Below the pieces are notes generated by a model. That model saw only the letters and a program-made list of their open reading frames with translations, was not told the origin of the DNA and made no database searches. Position numbers and translations under genes: made by a program. A stretch of DNA of 60,827 bases, from assembly GCA_025455065.1 (NCBI GenBank), contig JALONG010000047.1:1-60827 (forward strand), read 5' to 3'. Below, in pieces: positions 41,419 to 50,235 of this stretch; within the stretch, counting starts at the first letter, position 1, and each line of letters begins with the position of its first letter. The stretch comes from Candidatus Kapaibacterium sp. (GTDB lineage: Bacteria > Bacteroidota > Ignavibacteria > Kapaibacteriales > UBA4661).

Positions 41419-41970
41419 ATGACCGAAACGCCTGTTCATACGCCATTGGACACAACCCAACACGCCAGATTTTGTGCGCTTGTCGAGCCACATATCGAAG
41501 CAGTCGGGCGTTTTGTTCATGCACTTACCCGCAACCGCGAAGAAGCACGGGATATTGTCTCTGATGTACTTCTAACGGCGTTGGAAAAAATTGACACCCT
41601 CAAAAGCGAGCAGGCATCTGCTTCGTGGCTGTTTTCGATTGCCCGAAACACGGTTTATCAGCGCAAACGACGGCAAAAGTTCTGGGGGTTTTTCGATGAA
41701 AAACAAGCCGCAGAACGCCCTTCCGAAGCCGCACAGCCGGATGTTTCCGCCGACGTTGCGCTCTTGCACGAAGCATTAGCAACGCTTCCCGAAGCACAGC
41801 GCGAAGCAATCACCCTTTTTGAAATCGCAGGACTTTCGCTGGAAGAAATCCGCGACATTCAAGGCGGGACGCTTTCCGGCGTGAAGTCGCGTGTCAGCCG
41901 CGCACGCGAGACTCTCAAACAACGCTTGACCAATGACCAAATGACCAAGCAACCAATGACTAAGAACTAA
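41419..41970 (+). CDS. ECF-type RNA polymerase sigma factor
   Basis: A 183-residue sigma-70 family regulator. Region 2 reads VGRFVHALTRNREEARDIVS followed by DVLLTALEKI and SWLFSIARNTVYQRKRRQ. Region 4 reads LATLPEAQREAITLFEIAGL followed by EEIRDIQGGTLSGVKSRVSRA. The last ~12 residues (LTNDQMTKQPMTKN) are encoded by ACCAA-type repeat DNA and lie beyond region 4. ATG 41419 is chosen. The following gene starts eight bases after the stop and has an anti-sigma-like N-terminus with one membrane helix, so the pair may form a sigma/anti-sigma module. Confidence 0.9.
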   Translation: MTETPVHTPLDTTQHARFCALVEPHIEAVGRFVHALTRNREEARDIVSDVLLTALEKIDTLKSEQASASWLFSIARNTVYQRKRRQKFWGFFDEKQAAERPSEAAQPDVSADVALLHEALATLPEAQREAITLFEIAGLSLEEIRDIQGGTLSGVKSRVSRARETLKQRLTNDQMTKQPMTKN

Positions 41971-41976
41971 GTAAGC
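41928..41976 (+). repeat. ACCAA-type repeat at the sigma-factor 3' end
   Basis: Units GACCAAT, GACCAAAT, GACCAAGC, AACCAAT and GACTAAG follow each other and run over the stop codon into the short gap before the next gene. Closely similar to the minus strand of 16593-16641. Confidence 0.7.
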
Positions 41977-41977
41977 A

Positions 41978-43984
41978 ATGAACCTCGAAGAATACTTTAC
42001 CAGCGCCCGCCGCGAAAAACCGCCTCTCCACAAGGATGAAGTGAGCAGCATCCTTGCAGAGAAGGTGAAGCAGCGCTCAGAGAACGACGATGCTCACCGT
42101 CGTTCCAAGAGCGTCTTCCCTCGCGGTGCAGTGCAGATTTTTTCATTTCTTTCCCCCAAAGGTTGGATTATGCTTTCCATGCTCACAAGTGCCGTTGTAG
42201 CACTCATGCTGCTTCTGCCCACAAAACCCCAAAATGCACGTGTTGATGCGCTTTCCAAGCCCAACACCCAAATAACACAAGGCTCAACCAACGATAAAAC
42301 GCTAACGACTAAGAACCAAACCCCAAACAACCAAGTAACCAAGCCCCAAGCAACCAACAACCAAGCCCCAAGTAACCAAGTAACCAGCAACCAACAACCA
42401 AAAACTACTAACCAAGCCGCCGACAGCCTTCCTGCGCCATACGACTTTGTTCCTGTAGATGACCCGCCAATAATTGACGTTACTGATTTGAAAACGAAGA
42501 TTACCTACCCCGAAGCCGCAAAAAAGCTGGGAATTGAAGGAAAAGTGAATGTTCGTGTGCTGATTTTACCGAATGGAAAAGTTTCGGAACGTACATTTAT
42601 TGAAACGTCCGATGCACGAATGTTGGATAGTGCTGCCCTCAAGGCAGTTTTTAATGCAAAATGGATACCTGCGAAGCACGAAGGTAAGGCGGTTGCTTGC
42701 TGGGTGAGTATGCCGCTTGTCTTTCGGAATCCTGAGCGTACAGGCACGAAGGCTGTTTCTAAAGCACAGATGCTCACACTTACCGAAAACGAGCTAAAGA
42801 ACATAGGAGTAGAGCTACAAGAAGAAGACATCATCCAAATTTTAGGCTGGAAAAAGTCTCGTGAAGATGTCTTGCAAATGCGCGTTAGCATTGCATCGCA
42901 CATTACGCCGAAACTTATGGAGGATAGCGTTTTTACAGAATATGTTCACAACCTCCGCAAGCAAGGCAAATATTCGCTTGCAGCCGAGTGGGAGCGTATC
43001 CAGTGGGAACATGGTAAACGATCACTACACGGTCTTTATTGGGATAGCACAAAAAATTCAAATAAATCCGGCTTGGCGACGATAGTTTCCTCCCAAAAAC
43101 AAGAATCGTTTAATTCCCCTGAGTTCCGTCAAAAAGCCCGTCAATTCTCGCTTCCACGCCTTGTTACCGATGGGCATAACTATCGTTATTTTGTTGATTT
43201 GTCAGATTTTCCTTTTTTGGTTAAGATGAGAGAAGCCACGAAGAAAGTGCAAGCATTTTACAAAAAATCTCAAGTACTGAAGATGGATACAACCCAAATT
43301 CTTGACTCTCTCAAGAAACTTGTTCCTAGACCTAGTACCAATATTTATGATTCACTTATGGCTGCAACAGATAGTTTAGAAAAAGTCAGGCTCTCACGCA
43401 GACTCACTGAAGAAATTCGCAAAGAGGAATTACAACGACAGCAAGAAGAACAACAATTCGAGCAAGAAAAATCCGACATCAGCAAACTCATCGGCATCCG
43501 CATCACAAGCAAACAAGCACGTTCCGAAGGTGATGAATACCTGCTTTGGTACGAACCCACACCGGAGTTTATCGCCCTTTTGCCGGAGCGTTACCGCGTG
43601 GGATTGGAGCGCGAAGTGGAAGCGGCAAAGAAATATGCAACAAAGTGCGACATTCCCACCGAAGAAGAGCGCAAGGCTGTTCCGGGCTATTTTGATTCGT
43701 GGCGCTCTTGCGACGGGACACTCAAAATCACGAGTATTTTCCCCAACCCCGCCGATGTGCAAGCAACCGTGCGCTTTACCTTGCAAGAAGCGCGGAGCAT
43801 TACGATTACGGTGCATAATTTGAACGGTGAACGCCTCGCAATCCTAGCGCCTACACCTGTTTTACCTGCCGGCGAACACGAATTGCCGCTTGATTTCACG
43901 GGGCGGAATATCGGTGTGTATTTGTTAGCACTTTCGACCGATAAAAACGAGACGGCGATAAAGCGGGTGATGATTGTGCGATAA
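41978..43984 (+). CDS. membrane-anchored TonB-domain protein with C-terminal type IX-like sorting domain
   Basis: A 668-residue protein. Residues 1-60 are cytoplasmic and anti-sigma-like in position. One membrane helix follows (about 63-80, WIMLSMLTSAVVALMLLL), then an N/Q/T/P-rich linker made from ACCAA repeats (about 95-146). A TonB C-terminal domain (about 165-252) has ITYPEAAKKLGIEGKVNVRV and ADAAALKAVFNAKWIPAKH-like sequence. A long helical middle carries a coiled coil (about 470-505), and the final ~85 residues (from FPNPADVQATVRFTLQEA to AIKRVMIVR) form a type A sorting-domain-like module. Such sorting domains normally belong to exported surface proteins, so coexistence with an inner-membrane helix is odd. 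Probably co-transcribed with the sigma factor. Confidence 0.8.
   Translation: MNLEEYFTSARREKPPLHKDEVSSILAEKVKQRSENDDAHRRSKSVFPRGAVQIFSFLSPKGWIMLSMLTSAVVALMLLLPTKPQNARVDALSKPNTQITQGSTNDKTLTTKNQTPNNQVTKPQATNNQAPSNQVTSNQQPKTTNQAADSLPAPYDFVPVDDPPIIDVTDLKTKITYPEAAKKLGIEGKVNVRVLILPNGKVSERTFIETSDARMLDSAALKAVFNAKWIPAKHEGKAVACWVSMPLVFRNPERTGTKAVSKAQMLTLTENELKNIGVELQEEDIIQILGWKKSREDVLQMRVSIASHITPKLMEDSVFTEYVHNLRKQGKYSLAAEWERIQWEHGKRSLHGLYWDSTKNSNKSGLATIVSSQKQESFNSPEFRQKARQFSLPRLVTDGHNYRYFVDLSDFPFLVKMREATKKVQAFYKKSQVLKMDTTQILDSLKKLVPRPSTNIYDSLMAATDSLEKVRLSRRLTEEIRKEELQRQQEEQQFEQEKSDISKLIGIRITSKQARSEGDEYLLWYEPTPEFIALLPERYRVGLEREVEAAKKYATKCDIPTEEERKAVPGYFDSWRSCDGTLKITSIFPNPADVQATVRFTLQEARSITITVHNLNGERLAILAPTPVLPAGEHELPLDFTGRNIGVYLLALSTDKNETAIKRVMIVR
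42302..42418 (+). repeat. ACCAA-type repeat inside the TonB-domain gene
   Basis: CCAA recurs every seven or eight bases (units AACCAAGT, AACCAAC, GCCCCAA). It encodes an N/Q/T/P-rich linker, and the word CAACCAACAACCAAAAACT is shared exactly with the unrelated RND gene (58650-58729). Confidence 0.85.
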
Positions 43985-44071
43985 GAAAGGCAGAGCAATC
44001 CCTTCTGCCGCCCTCTCGAAGACGAAAGGGAGCGGTAGGGGCGGGAAATACCTGAACGGATGCCAATATTG

Positions 44072-44188
44072 TTATTCAGGCTCTAAGCTGCTGACGGTAT
44101 CACTATCACGGTTAAAAACGCCCGCTAAGTCCTTGATTTTATCTTGTTGGTCACCCAGCCGAATCGCATGAATACAATCTTTTTGTCT
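44072..44188 (-). pseudogene. possible remnant of a helix-turn-helix protein (transposase-like C-terminus)
   Basis: On the minus strand an open stretch ends at a TAA (44074-44072) and reads GDQQDKIKDLAGVFNRDSDT then VSSLEPE. The segment IKDLAGVFNRDSDTVSSL looks like a helix-turn-helix of the kind found at the C-terminus of some transposases and DnaA-like proteins. No start codon. The preceding frame (VFLGKVVHKCEVEDKKIVF) would need a frameshift to join. Apart from the hairpin at 44254 the gap 43985-44328 holds nothing else I recognise. Confidence 0.22.
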
Positions 44189-44253
44189 TCAACTTCGCAC
44201 TTGTGAACAACTTTACCAAGAAACACCCGAAAGACTTCTGTCAGAAAACCTGT

Positions 44254-44303
44254 ACAACACAAGAGCCGCTTGAAATCGTGATTTCAAGCGGCTCTTGTGT
44301 TGT
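44254..44303. terminator. long perfect palindrome between convergent genes
   Basis: The 23-base arms at 44254-44276 and 44281-44303 are perfectly complementary around the loop CGTG, with core AAGAGCCGCTTGAAAT. There is no strong T-run directly after the stem, but the position between two convergent genes fits a bidirectional terminator. The core resembles the terminators at 963 and 7803. Confidence 0.75.
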
Positions 44304-44328
44304 GTACTCAAGTAAATCTGAAATTGTC

Positions 44329-46302
44329 TTATCGTTTGCGATTTTTATCCTTTGCCGATGCGCTGCCGTTGTGTTGTCCGGGTAAACTGCGTCCTTGCCC
44401 TGCCGCCTCTTGTGCTTCACGAAGGCGTTTTTGCAACCAACCTTCTTTTTTCGGCATTTTCTTCAAATCTTCCAACGTCAGTTTGTTCTTGGCAAAGTGT
44501 GTTGCGTAGTATTGCTGCGCCACGCTGAGGATGTTGAACATGAAGTAATAGAGCGACAAACCCGAAGGAAGAGCGCTAAAACCAAAGGTCATCATCACCG
44601 GCATCATGTAAACCATTGCGCGTTGTTGCGGATCTTTGACAGTGGCGTATTGCTGGGCAAACATCGCCAAGCCTGATGCAATCGCCAAACCGGAGACAAT
44701 ATCCACATTCAACAATGGCAATTTGAAGGGCAAACGCAAGATTTCATCGGCAACAGACAGGTCGGTAATCCAGCCAAAAAACGGCGTTTGACGCAAACTA
44801 ATATCCGATGAAAATACACTGTAAAGCGCCGTAAAAATCGGAATTTGCAAGAGCAAGGGCAAACACCCACCCGCAGGGTTGATGCCGTATTGCCCGTAAA
44901 GAGCCATTGTTTCTTGTTGTTGCTTTTGGAGGTCGTCTTTGTATTTCGCCTTGATTTTTTCCATTTCCGGCGCAAGAAGTTGCATCTTTTGTGCTGTTTT
45001 GGTCTGCCCGACGGTGAGCGGGTGCAAGAGCAGTTTCATCACGAGCGAGAAAATAATAATCGCCAATCCATAATTCGAGATGATGAACTTATACACAAAA
45101 CTCAGTAAAGGCAGAATGAAGTATTCACCCACAGGGCGAGCGATATACTGCATCCCTAAAAATGATTGCATTGCGAAGTTAAACGCCGATTCCAAGCCGT
45201 AGGGCTTCAAAATGTCGTAATCCACCGGACCGATATACACCGTGAAATTATCCACACGATTACTGCGGTACGGTACGTCAATTTTCATGTCGTAGTATTC
45301 CCAAATGCCTTCTTGCGGCATATCAGCTTTGTACCCTGTAAGCGTGGTTTGGAGGGTTTCTTGGTTGAGTTCGGCAGATGGCTTGATTGCTGCAAGGAAA
45401 TACTTCGATTTAATTGCAGCGAAATCCAGCACACCGTTGGTTTCCACAGGCTTCGGCTCTACTCCCGCGTCAATTTCCGATGCAGTGCGGTTTTGCTCCA
45501 GCCAGGCTTTTGCTTGGCTTGATTCATCCACGCTATTCTTTTCTTGATACTGCAAGCCATTTTGCCAAAGCAGGGAGTATTTTCTGTCCACAACGCCGTC
45601 CATACCTGCTATGCGCACAGCAAGATTGGTGTGATAACGATTGCCGTAGAATGTGTATGTTTTTTCGATAACACCGCCGTTTGCAAACGCCAGTGTCGCA
45701 ACAATGCTCACGGAATCGTTACCTTTGATACGCACATAATTACCGCTTCCGGCGGGGGTTTTCAGCGCGAAGTAGAGTTCGCGGGTGTCCACGATATTGC
45801 TTTCGCGTGTGGCATTTGGGTCGTCGTTTTTGTCGGTAAAGCGGATGCCGAGAGCGCCGAACTGGTTTTTGTAAGGAATAATCTGCACCGTATCGCCAAA
45901 CCATGATTTGTACTCTTTCAAGCGCCATGAGCGTAGTGTGCCGCCTTGAGCAATGATGCGGGTTTTGAGCAAATCATTTTCAACAACGATAGATTCATTC
46001 GCACCGGACAAATGTTTGTCATAGAGCATACCGTACTTGGTATTGCGCGGTGCATTGGGGTTAGCTCCCGTAGAAGCGCTTGAATACTGCGATGACGCGG
46101 TTTTCGCGGTGGCGGAACTTTGTTGTTGATTTTGCTTTGCAGCGTCTTGTGAAGCGCTTTGCTGGGCGGTGTTTTTCTGCGCGGCGCTTTGTTGCTGGTT
46201 TTTCTGCGGCGGCGTGGGAGGGATGTTGATCGAAGTCCACGTCATGTATGCCGCAATGATAATGCCAATCATCAAAAAGCCGATAAGTTGCTTACGGTCC
46301 AT
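44329..46302 (-). CDS. yidC: YidC membrane protein insertase
   Basis: A 657-residue inner-membrane insertase for Sec-dependent and independent proteins. N-terminal helix MDRKQLIGFLMIGIIIAAYM; a Gln/Ser/Ala-rich linker (about 25-80); a periplasmic beta-sandwich (about 90-350) starting IVVENDLLKTRIIAQGGTLR; then the five-helix core with NYGLAIIIFSLVMKLLLHPL and MQLLAPEMEKIKAKYKDDLQ. GGCLPLLLQIPIFTALYSVF and the final conserved helices with ALPSGLSLYYFMFNILSV follow. The C-terminal tail is basic (AKDKNRKR), as expected for ribosome contact. ATG 46302 gives the family N-terminus. Confidence 0.97.
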   Translation of the reverse strand: MDRKQLIGFLMIGIIIAAYMTWTSINIPPTPPQKNQQQSAAQKNTAQQSASQDAAKQNQQQSSATAKTASSQYSSASTGANPNAPRNTKYGMLYDKHLSGANESIVVENDLLKTRIIAQGGTLRSWRLKEYKSWFGDTVQIIPYKNQFGALGIRFTDKNDDPNATRESNIVDTRELYFALKTPAGSGNYVRIKGNDSVSIVATLAFANGGVIEKTYTFYGNRYHTNLAVRIAGMDGVVDRKYSLLWQNGLQYQEKNSVDESSQAKAWLEQNRTASEIDAGVEPKPVETNGVLDFAAIKSKYFLAAIKPSAELNQETLQTTLTGYKADMPQEGIWEYYDMKIDVPYRSNRVDNFTVYIGPVDYDILKPYGLESAFNFAMQSFLGMQYIARPVGEYFILPLLSFVYKFIISNYGLAIIIFSLVMKLLLHPLTVGQTKTAQKMQLLAPEMEKIKAKYKDDLQKQQQETMALYGQYGINPAGGCLPLLLQIPIFTALYSVFSSDISLRQTPFFGWITDLSVADEILRLPFKLPLLNVDIVSGLAIASGLAMFAQQYATVKDPQQRAMVYMMPVMMTFGFSALPSGLSLYYFMFNILSVAQQYYATHFAKNKLTLEDLKKMPKKEGWLQKRLREAQEAAGQGRSLPGQHNGSASAKDKNRKR

Positions 46303-46393
46303 AATGGAAAAATGAGGAATAATTGATTGTGAATTACAACTGAGCCTGGGCAAGGAATCATCTTATCGAAAGACGTATTATCCTTGCGTTGTA

Positions 46394-48166
46394 TTATTTT
46401 TTCACCGCGACCGCCACACCTACTTCGGTAAGTTGTTTATCGGCAACTTCCGACGGGCAGTTATCCATAAGCGACAAACCGCTTGCCGTTTTGGGGAACG
46501 CAATAACGTCGCGGATATTCGTTGTTCCGGCAAGAAGCATCGTGAGCCTATCTACACCGAGAGCAATGCCGCCATGCGGCGGTGCACCAAATTTCAGCGC
46601 ATCCAGCAAAAAGCCAAATTTCGATTCCGCTTCTTCTTTACCGATGCCTAAAAGCTCAAACATACGCTGCTGTACAGGGTTTTGGTGAATACGAATACTG
46701 CCGCCGCCTGCTTCGTAGCCGTTAATAACAAGGTCATGTGCCACAGCTCGTGCTGCTTCAGGCTTTGTGTCCAAAAGTGGGATGTCTTCGTGCATGGGCG
46801 ATGTGAAGGGGTGATGCCGCGCAATGTAGCGTTTGTCCTCGTCGGAATACTCCAAAAGCGGGAAATCCAGCACCCAATGGAACGAATACGTGTTTTTCAC
46901 TTGCTCCAAAATGCCCTGGCGACGCGCCACTTCGTTCCGCAATGCACCTAAAATCGTGTAGGTGCGCTCGTATTCGCCAACGCCGAAGAGCAGCAAATCT
47001 CCCTCCTGAGCGCCTGATGTTTCCTTGATTGCAGCAATTTGGGCATCGGTGAAAAACTTCGCAATCGGCGAATTTACGCCTTCTGCCGTGAACTTCATCC
47101 ACGCCAACCCCTTCGCGCCGTATTTTTTTGCAAATTCCGTCAGTTCATCCAGTGTTTTGCGGGAATACTCCGCACAGCCTTCGGCACGGAGGCAAGCAAC
47201 AATGCCGCCTGCGGCAACAGCATCGGTAAACACACCAAACGTCGAATCCTTCACAATATCCGTCAGCGTCGCAAGGTGCATACCGAAGCGCAAATCGGGC
47301 TTGTCGCTGCCGTAGCGCGTCAAAGCCTCTTCAAAACTCATGCGGCGGAAAGGAAGAGCTACGTCAATATTCAAAATTTGTTTCCAAAGCCGCGCAATGA
47401 AGCCTTCAATCAGCGCCAAAACATCGTTCTGGTCAATAAAGGTCATTTCCACGTCAATTTGCGTAAACTCCGGTTGGCGGTCAGCGCGTAAATCCTCGTC
47501 GCGGAAGCATTTTACAATCTGCATATAACGGTCGAAACCGGAGACCATGAGAAGTTGCTTAAAAAGCTGCGGGGATTGCGGAAGCGCATAAAATTTGCCT
47601 TTGTGCAAGCGGCTGGGAACCAAGAAATCACGCGCTCCTTCGGGTGTGGATTTGGTAAGCGTGGGTGTTTCTACTTCGAGAAAGTTGTTCTCCGCGAAAT
47701 ATTCATGCGTGATTTGGTAGAGTTTGTTCCGAATGATAAAGTTGCGCTGCAAATCCGGGCGGCGTAAATCCATGTAACGATAGGTTAAACGCAAGTCTTC
47801 ACCGGCTTCAGAGCCTTCTAAAATTTCAAACGGCGGCAATTCTGCACGATTGATAAGTTGAATATCGCTGGTCAGCACTTCAATCTCGCCCGTCGGCATA
47901 TTCGGATTGATACTTTCGCGTTTGCGCACTTTTCCCTTAATGGCAACGACATACTCCGCGCCGAGTTCCCGTGCGGTTGCCGTAACCCGCTCGTCATGCT
48001 CAGGTATAACAACCACCTGCGTCAGGCCGTAACGGTCGCGCACGTCAATAAAAATCAGCCCGCCAAGGTCGCGGACACGCGCCACCCAGCCGTTTAATAC
48101 TACGTCGTGACCAATATGTTCAGGGCGCAGCGAGCCACAATCAACAGTGCGTTTCCAAAAACTCAT
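46394..48166 (-). CDS. aspS: aspartyl-tRNA synthetase
   Basis: A 590-residue class IIb synthetase charging tRNA-Asp (and possibly tRNA-Asn). N-terminal OB-fold: HDVVLNGWVARVRDLGGLIF. Catalytic domain: motif 2 FRDEDLRADRQPEFTQIDVE and ALPQSPQLFKQLLMVSGFDR. The bacterial GAD insertion spans about 285-400 (SKFFTDAQIAAIKE-like), and motif 3 is GIALGVDRLTMLL. Length is typical of bacterial AspRS. Whether it is discriminating or not depends on GatCAB presence, which is outside the window. Confidence 0.97.
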   Translation of the reverse strand: MSFWKRTVDCGSLRPEHIGHDVVLNGWVARVRDLGGLIFIDVRDRYGLTQVVVIPEHDERVTATARELGAEYVVAIKGKVRKRESINPNMPTGEIEVLTSDIQLINRAELPPFEILEGSEAGEDLRLTYRYMDLRRPDLQRNFIIRNKLYQITHEYFAENNFLEVETPTLTKSTPEGARDFLVPSRLHKGKFYALPQSPQLFKQLLMVSGFDRYMQIVKCFRDEDLRADRQPEFTQIDVEMTFIDQNDVLALIEGFIARLWKQILNIDVALPFRRMSFEEALTRYGSDKPDLRFGMHLATLTDIVKDSTFGVFTDAVAAGGIVACLRAEGCAEYSRKTLDELTEFAKKYGAKGLAWMKFTAEGVNSPIAKFFTDAQIAAIKETSGAQEGDLLLFGVGEYERTYTILGALRNEVARRQGILEQVKNTYSFHWVLDFPLLEYSDEDKRYIARHHPFTSPMHEDIPLLDTKPEAARAVAHDLVINGYEAGGGSIRIHQNPVQQRMFELLGIGKEEAESKFGFLLDALKFGAPPHGGIALGVDRLTMLLAGTTNIRDVIAFPKTASGLSLMDNCPSEVADKQLTEVGVAVAVKK

Positions 48167-48330
48167 AAATAACTCTTCGTTAGTGAAGGAAAATCAGTTG
48201 TTCAAGCAATCGTTCATTTTTTTGCAAGACTACAAATGTACGGAAAAATGGGCAAACAACGCGAAAGGGATTTTGAAAATACAAAATTGCCACATCGCCG
48301 CCGCCGCAACCGTTCATAAAATCCGGCTCC

Positions 48331-48412
48331 AGTGGCACAGGCATTTTTGCCTGTGCGGAATAATCTGCAAACAGCACCAAACCACGCACAGGCAGAAATG
48401 CCTTTGCCACTA
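48331..48412. repeat. 82-bp inverted palindromic repeat pair (type A)
   Basis: The left unit AGTGGCACAGGCATTTTTGC and the inverted right unit GGCAGAAATGCCTTTGCCAC carry the G/C version of the variable stem pair. The left flank AATCCGGCTCC also flanks the copy inside the MITE-like element at 36050. The gap 48167-48529 otherwise holds only the terminator at 48441. Confidence 0.88.
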
Positions 48413-48440
48413 AATTGTTAAAATTATACACTTAAAATGC

Positions 48441-48480
48441 AGCAACGCCGCACAAATACTCATTTGTACGGCGTTGTTGC
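48441..48480 (-). terminator. terminator after rplT
   Basis: AGCAACGCCG(C)ACAAAT and its partner ATTTGT(A)CGGCGTTGTTGC form a long hairpin with one mismatch around the loop ACTC. On the minus strand it is followed by GCATTTTAAG. It ends the infC-rpmI-rplT operon. Confidence 0.8.
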
Positions 48481-48529
48481 TTTGGGTATGTGGTTGTTGA
48501 AACGTACTTCGCAAGTATGCTTTGGCTTT

Positions 48530-48877
48530 TTATGCTTTGACTTTTTCAACGATTTTTGCAAATGCTTCCGGTTGGTTCATTGCAAGGTCGGCGAGCATTT
48601 TGCGGTCAAGTTTGATTTCTTTTTCATTGAGCAAGTGAATCAAACGTGAGTAGCTGAGACCATTTGCGCGGGCAGCAGCGTTGATACGGGTAATCCACAA
48701 ACTGCGGAACTCACGCTTTTTCGCTTTACGGTCACGGTAAGCGTATTGCCAGCCTTTTTCTATGTGGTGCTTGGCGATAGTCCAGACTTTGCTTCGAGCG
48801 CCCCAGTAGCCTTTGGCATACTCAAGCATTTTTTTGCGACGCGCACGTGACGCGACTTTATTTTTTGAACGTGGCAT
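48530..48877 (-). CDS. rplT: 50S ribosomal protein L20
   Basis: A 115-residue large-subunit assembly protein. [60 protein letters not shown] and [20 protein letters not shown] are the L20 signatures. ATG 48877 gives the standard N-terminus; longer frames add unrelated residues. Third gene of infC-rpmI-rplT. In other bacteria L20 represses this operon through a leader structure. The 209-base rpmI-rplT gap contains a small hairpin, ATTCCTTGCAAGAAGGAAT, at 48898-48916, whose role is unknown. Confidence 0.98.
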   Translation of the reverse strand: MPRSKNKVASRARRKKMLEYAKGYWGARSKVWTIAKHHIEKGWQYAYRDRKAKKREFRSLWITRINAAARANGLSYSRLIHLLNEKEIKLDRKMLADLAMNQPEAFAKIVEKVKA

Positions 48878-49086
48878 GGTAAAAATCCTTTTGGAGGAAT
48901 TCCTTGCAAGAAGGAATGTTGGTAAATACGTTTGTTGTCTTTGAACGATGAGCCGTTTGAGTAGAAATCGCAGAAAACCTTGATTCTCTCTGCTGGCGCA
49001 ACGCGCGTATTTTGCGGGAGGCAAGATTTATGATGAAAATACTTGCTTCGCAGAGTTTTTGCTGAACGCGGTCAGACAATCATTCA

Positions 49087-49281
49087 TTAGATATTCAGCA
49101 AATACTTGATGTTCGACATATCGCTCACAGCAACGAGCGCACCTTGACCGATACGGCGGCGGCGCTTGGCATTTTTGCCCATGAGAATATGGCGATGGAA
49201 AGCGCGACGGCGGCTAATTTTACCGGTACCGGTAATTTTGAAGCGTTTTTTTGCAGCGCTATTGGTCTTCATTTTTGGCAT
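49087..49281 (-). CDS. rpmI: 50S ribosomal protein L35
   Basis: A 64-residue large-subunit protein: MPKMKTNSAAKKRFKITGTG, then ISRRRAFHRHILMGKNAKRR and the short tail DMSNIKYLLNI. Length and sequence are normal for L35. ATG 49281 is the family start. Located between infC and rplT in the conserved order. Confidence 0.98.
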   Translation of the reverse strand: MPKMKTNSAAKKRFKITGTGKISRRRAFHRHILMGKNAKRRRRIGQGALVAVSDMSNIKYLLNI

Positions 49282-49405
49282 GGAATTCTGCGCAAAAAAG
49301 TGGAAATACGGTGAGTTAAAACATAACAGTTGGGAAGTGCCACACAAGCATACCCGTCTTGCAAGGCGCTTCAGTACAAGTGTTCAAATGTTCAAAAGGA
49401 TTGTC

Positions 49406-49957
49406 TTATTCAGCAACTTTTTTTGTACCGGGAATTTTCTTTTCCGGTGAAAGGATGACTGAGCAGGTAGAGCCTTCCATTTTGATTTCTTGGTCAATTT
49501 TGGAAACGTCTTCGAGCGAAGCAACGAAGCGCTTGAGCATTTCGATTCCAAGCGCAGAGTGGACGATTTCCCGACCACGAAACATCACGCTTGCCTTCAC
49601 CTTGTCGCCGTCCAGCAAAAATTCGCGGGCGTGGCGCGTTTTGAAATCAAAATCGTGCGTGTCGGTGGCAGCTTTGAAGCGGATTTCCTTCAAATGCTGT
49701 TGGTGTTGGCTTTTCTTTTGCTGCTTTTCGCGTTTTTGCAGTTCATAGCGGTATTTGCCGAGGTCAATCACCTTACAAACAGGCGGTTCGGCTTTCGGGG
49801 CAATTTCAATAAGGTCTAAACCCTGCTGTACAGCTACATCCAGCGCCTCACGCGCGGACATGATGCCGATAATCTGCCCGTCTTCATCCACTACGCGGAC
49901 ACGCGCAGCATCAATTTCGTCATTCACACGAACATTTAAGTCGTGTTTTTTGTTCAT
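49406..49957 (-). CDS. infC: translation initiation factor IF-3
   Basis: A 183-residue factor that binds 30S, prevents premature 50S joining and proofreads initiation. NVRVNDEIDAARVRVVDEDG and IGIMSAREALDVAVQQGLDL form the N-domain, and VDLGKYRYELQKREKQQKK-like sequence the linker. FKAATDTHDFDFKTRHAREF and LDGDKVKASVMFRGREIVHS form the C-domain. ATG 49957 is used. infC often starts at a rare codon, and a TTG 11 codons upstream would add GKFRSTRRPP, so the start is not certain. First gene of infC-rpmI-rplT. Confidence 0.96.
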   Translation of the reverse strand: MNKKHDLNVRVNDEIDAARVRVVDEDGQIIGIMSAREALDVAVQQGLDLIEIAPKAEPPVCKVIDLGKYRYELQKREKQQKKSQHQQHLKEIRFKAATDTHDFDFKTRHAREFLLDGDKVKASVMFRGREIVHSALGIEMLKRFVASLEDVSKIDQEIKMEGSTCSVILSPEKKIPGTKKVAE

Positions 49958-50235
49958 CGGCGGTCGCCGTGTGCTTCTAAATTTACCCAAGTAATGTTGT
50001 TGCGATAATGAAACAAAATTTTGTTTGCAAACGATTGGTTTAGCAATGTCAAATGATTTTTGATACAAACTTCAAATATCGTACTTTTTTCGTGATTATC
50101 AAAAATTTTTCTCTCCTGATATGCCCAAGTATCGCGTTTTTAGTGGGAATTGCGTAAATTTGTGTCTGCTCTTCCTAAAATTTTCATTTTCAACCATGAG
50201 CAAATTTTCCCCAGACTCACCAACACCGAATAACC

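Noticed and set aside
48878-49086. L20 autoregulatory leader between rpmI and rplT
   Set aside because: Only a short hairpin is visible, the L20-binding structure could not be recognised, and in known cases the site lies before rpmI.
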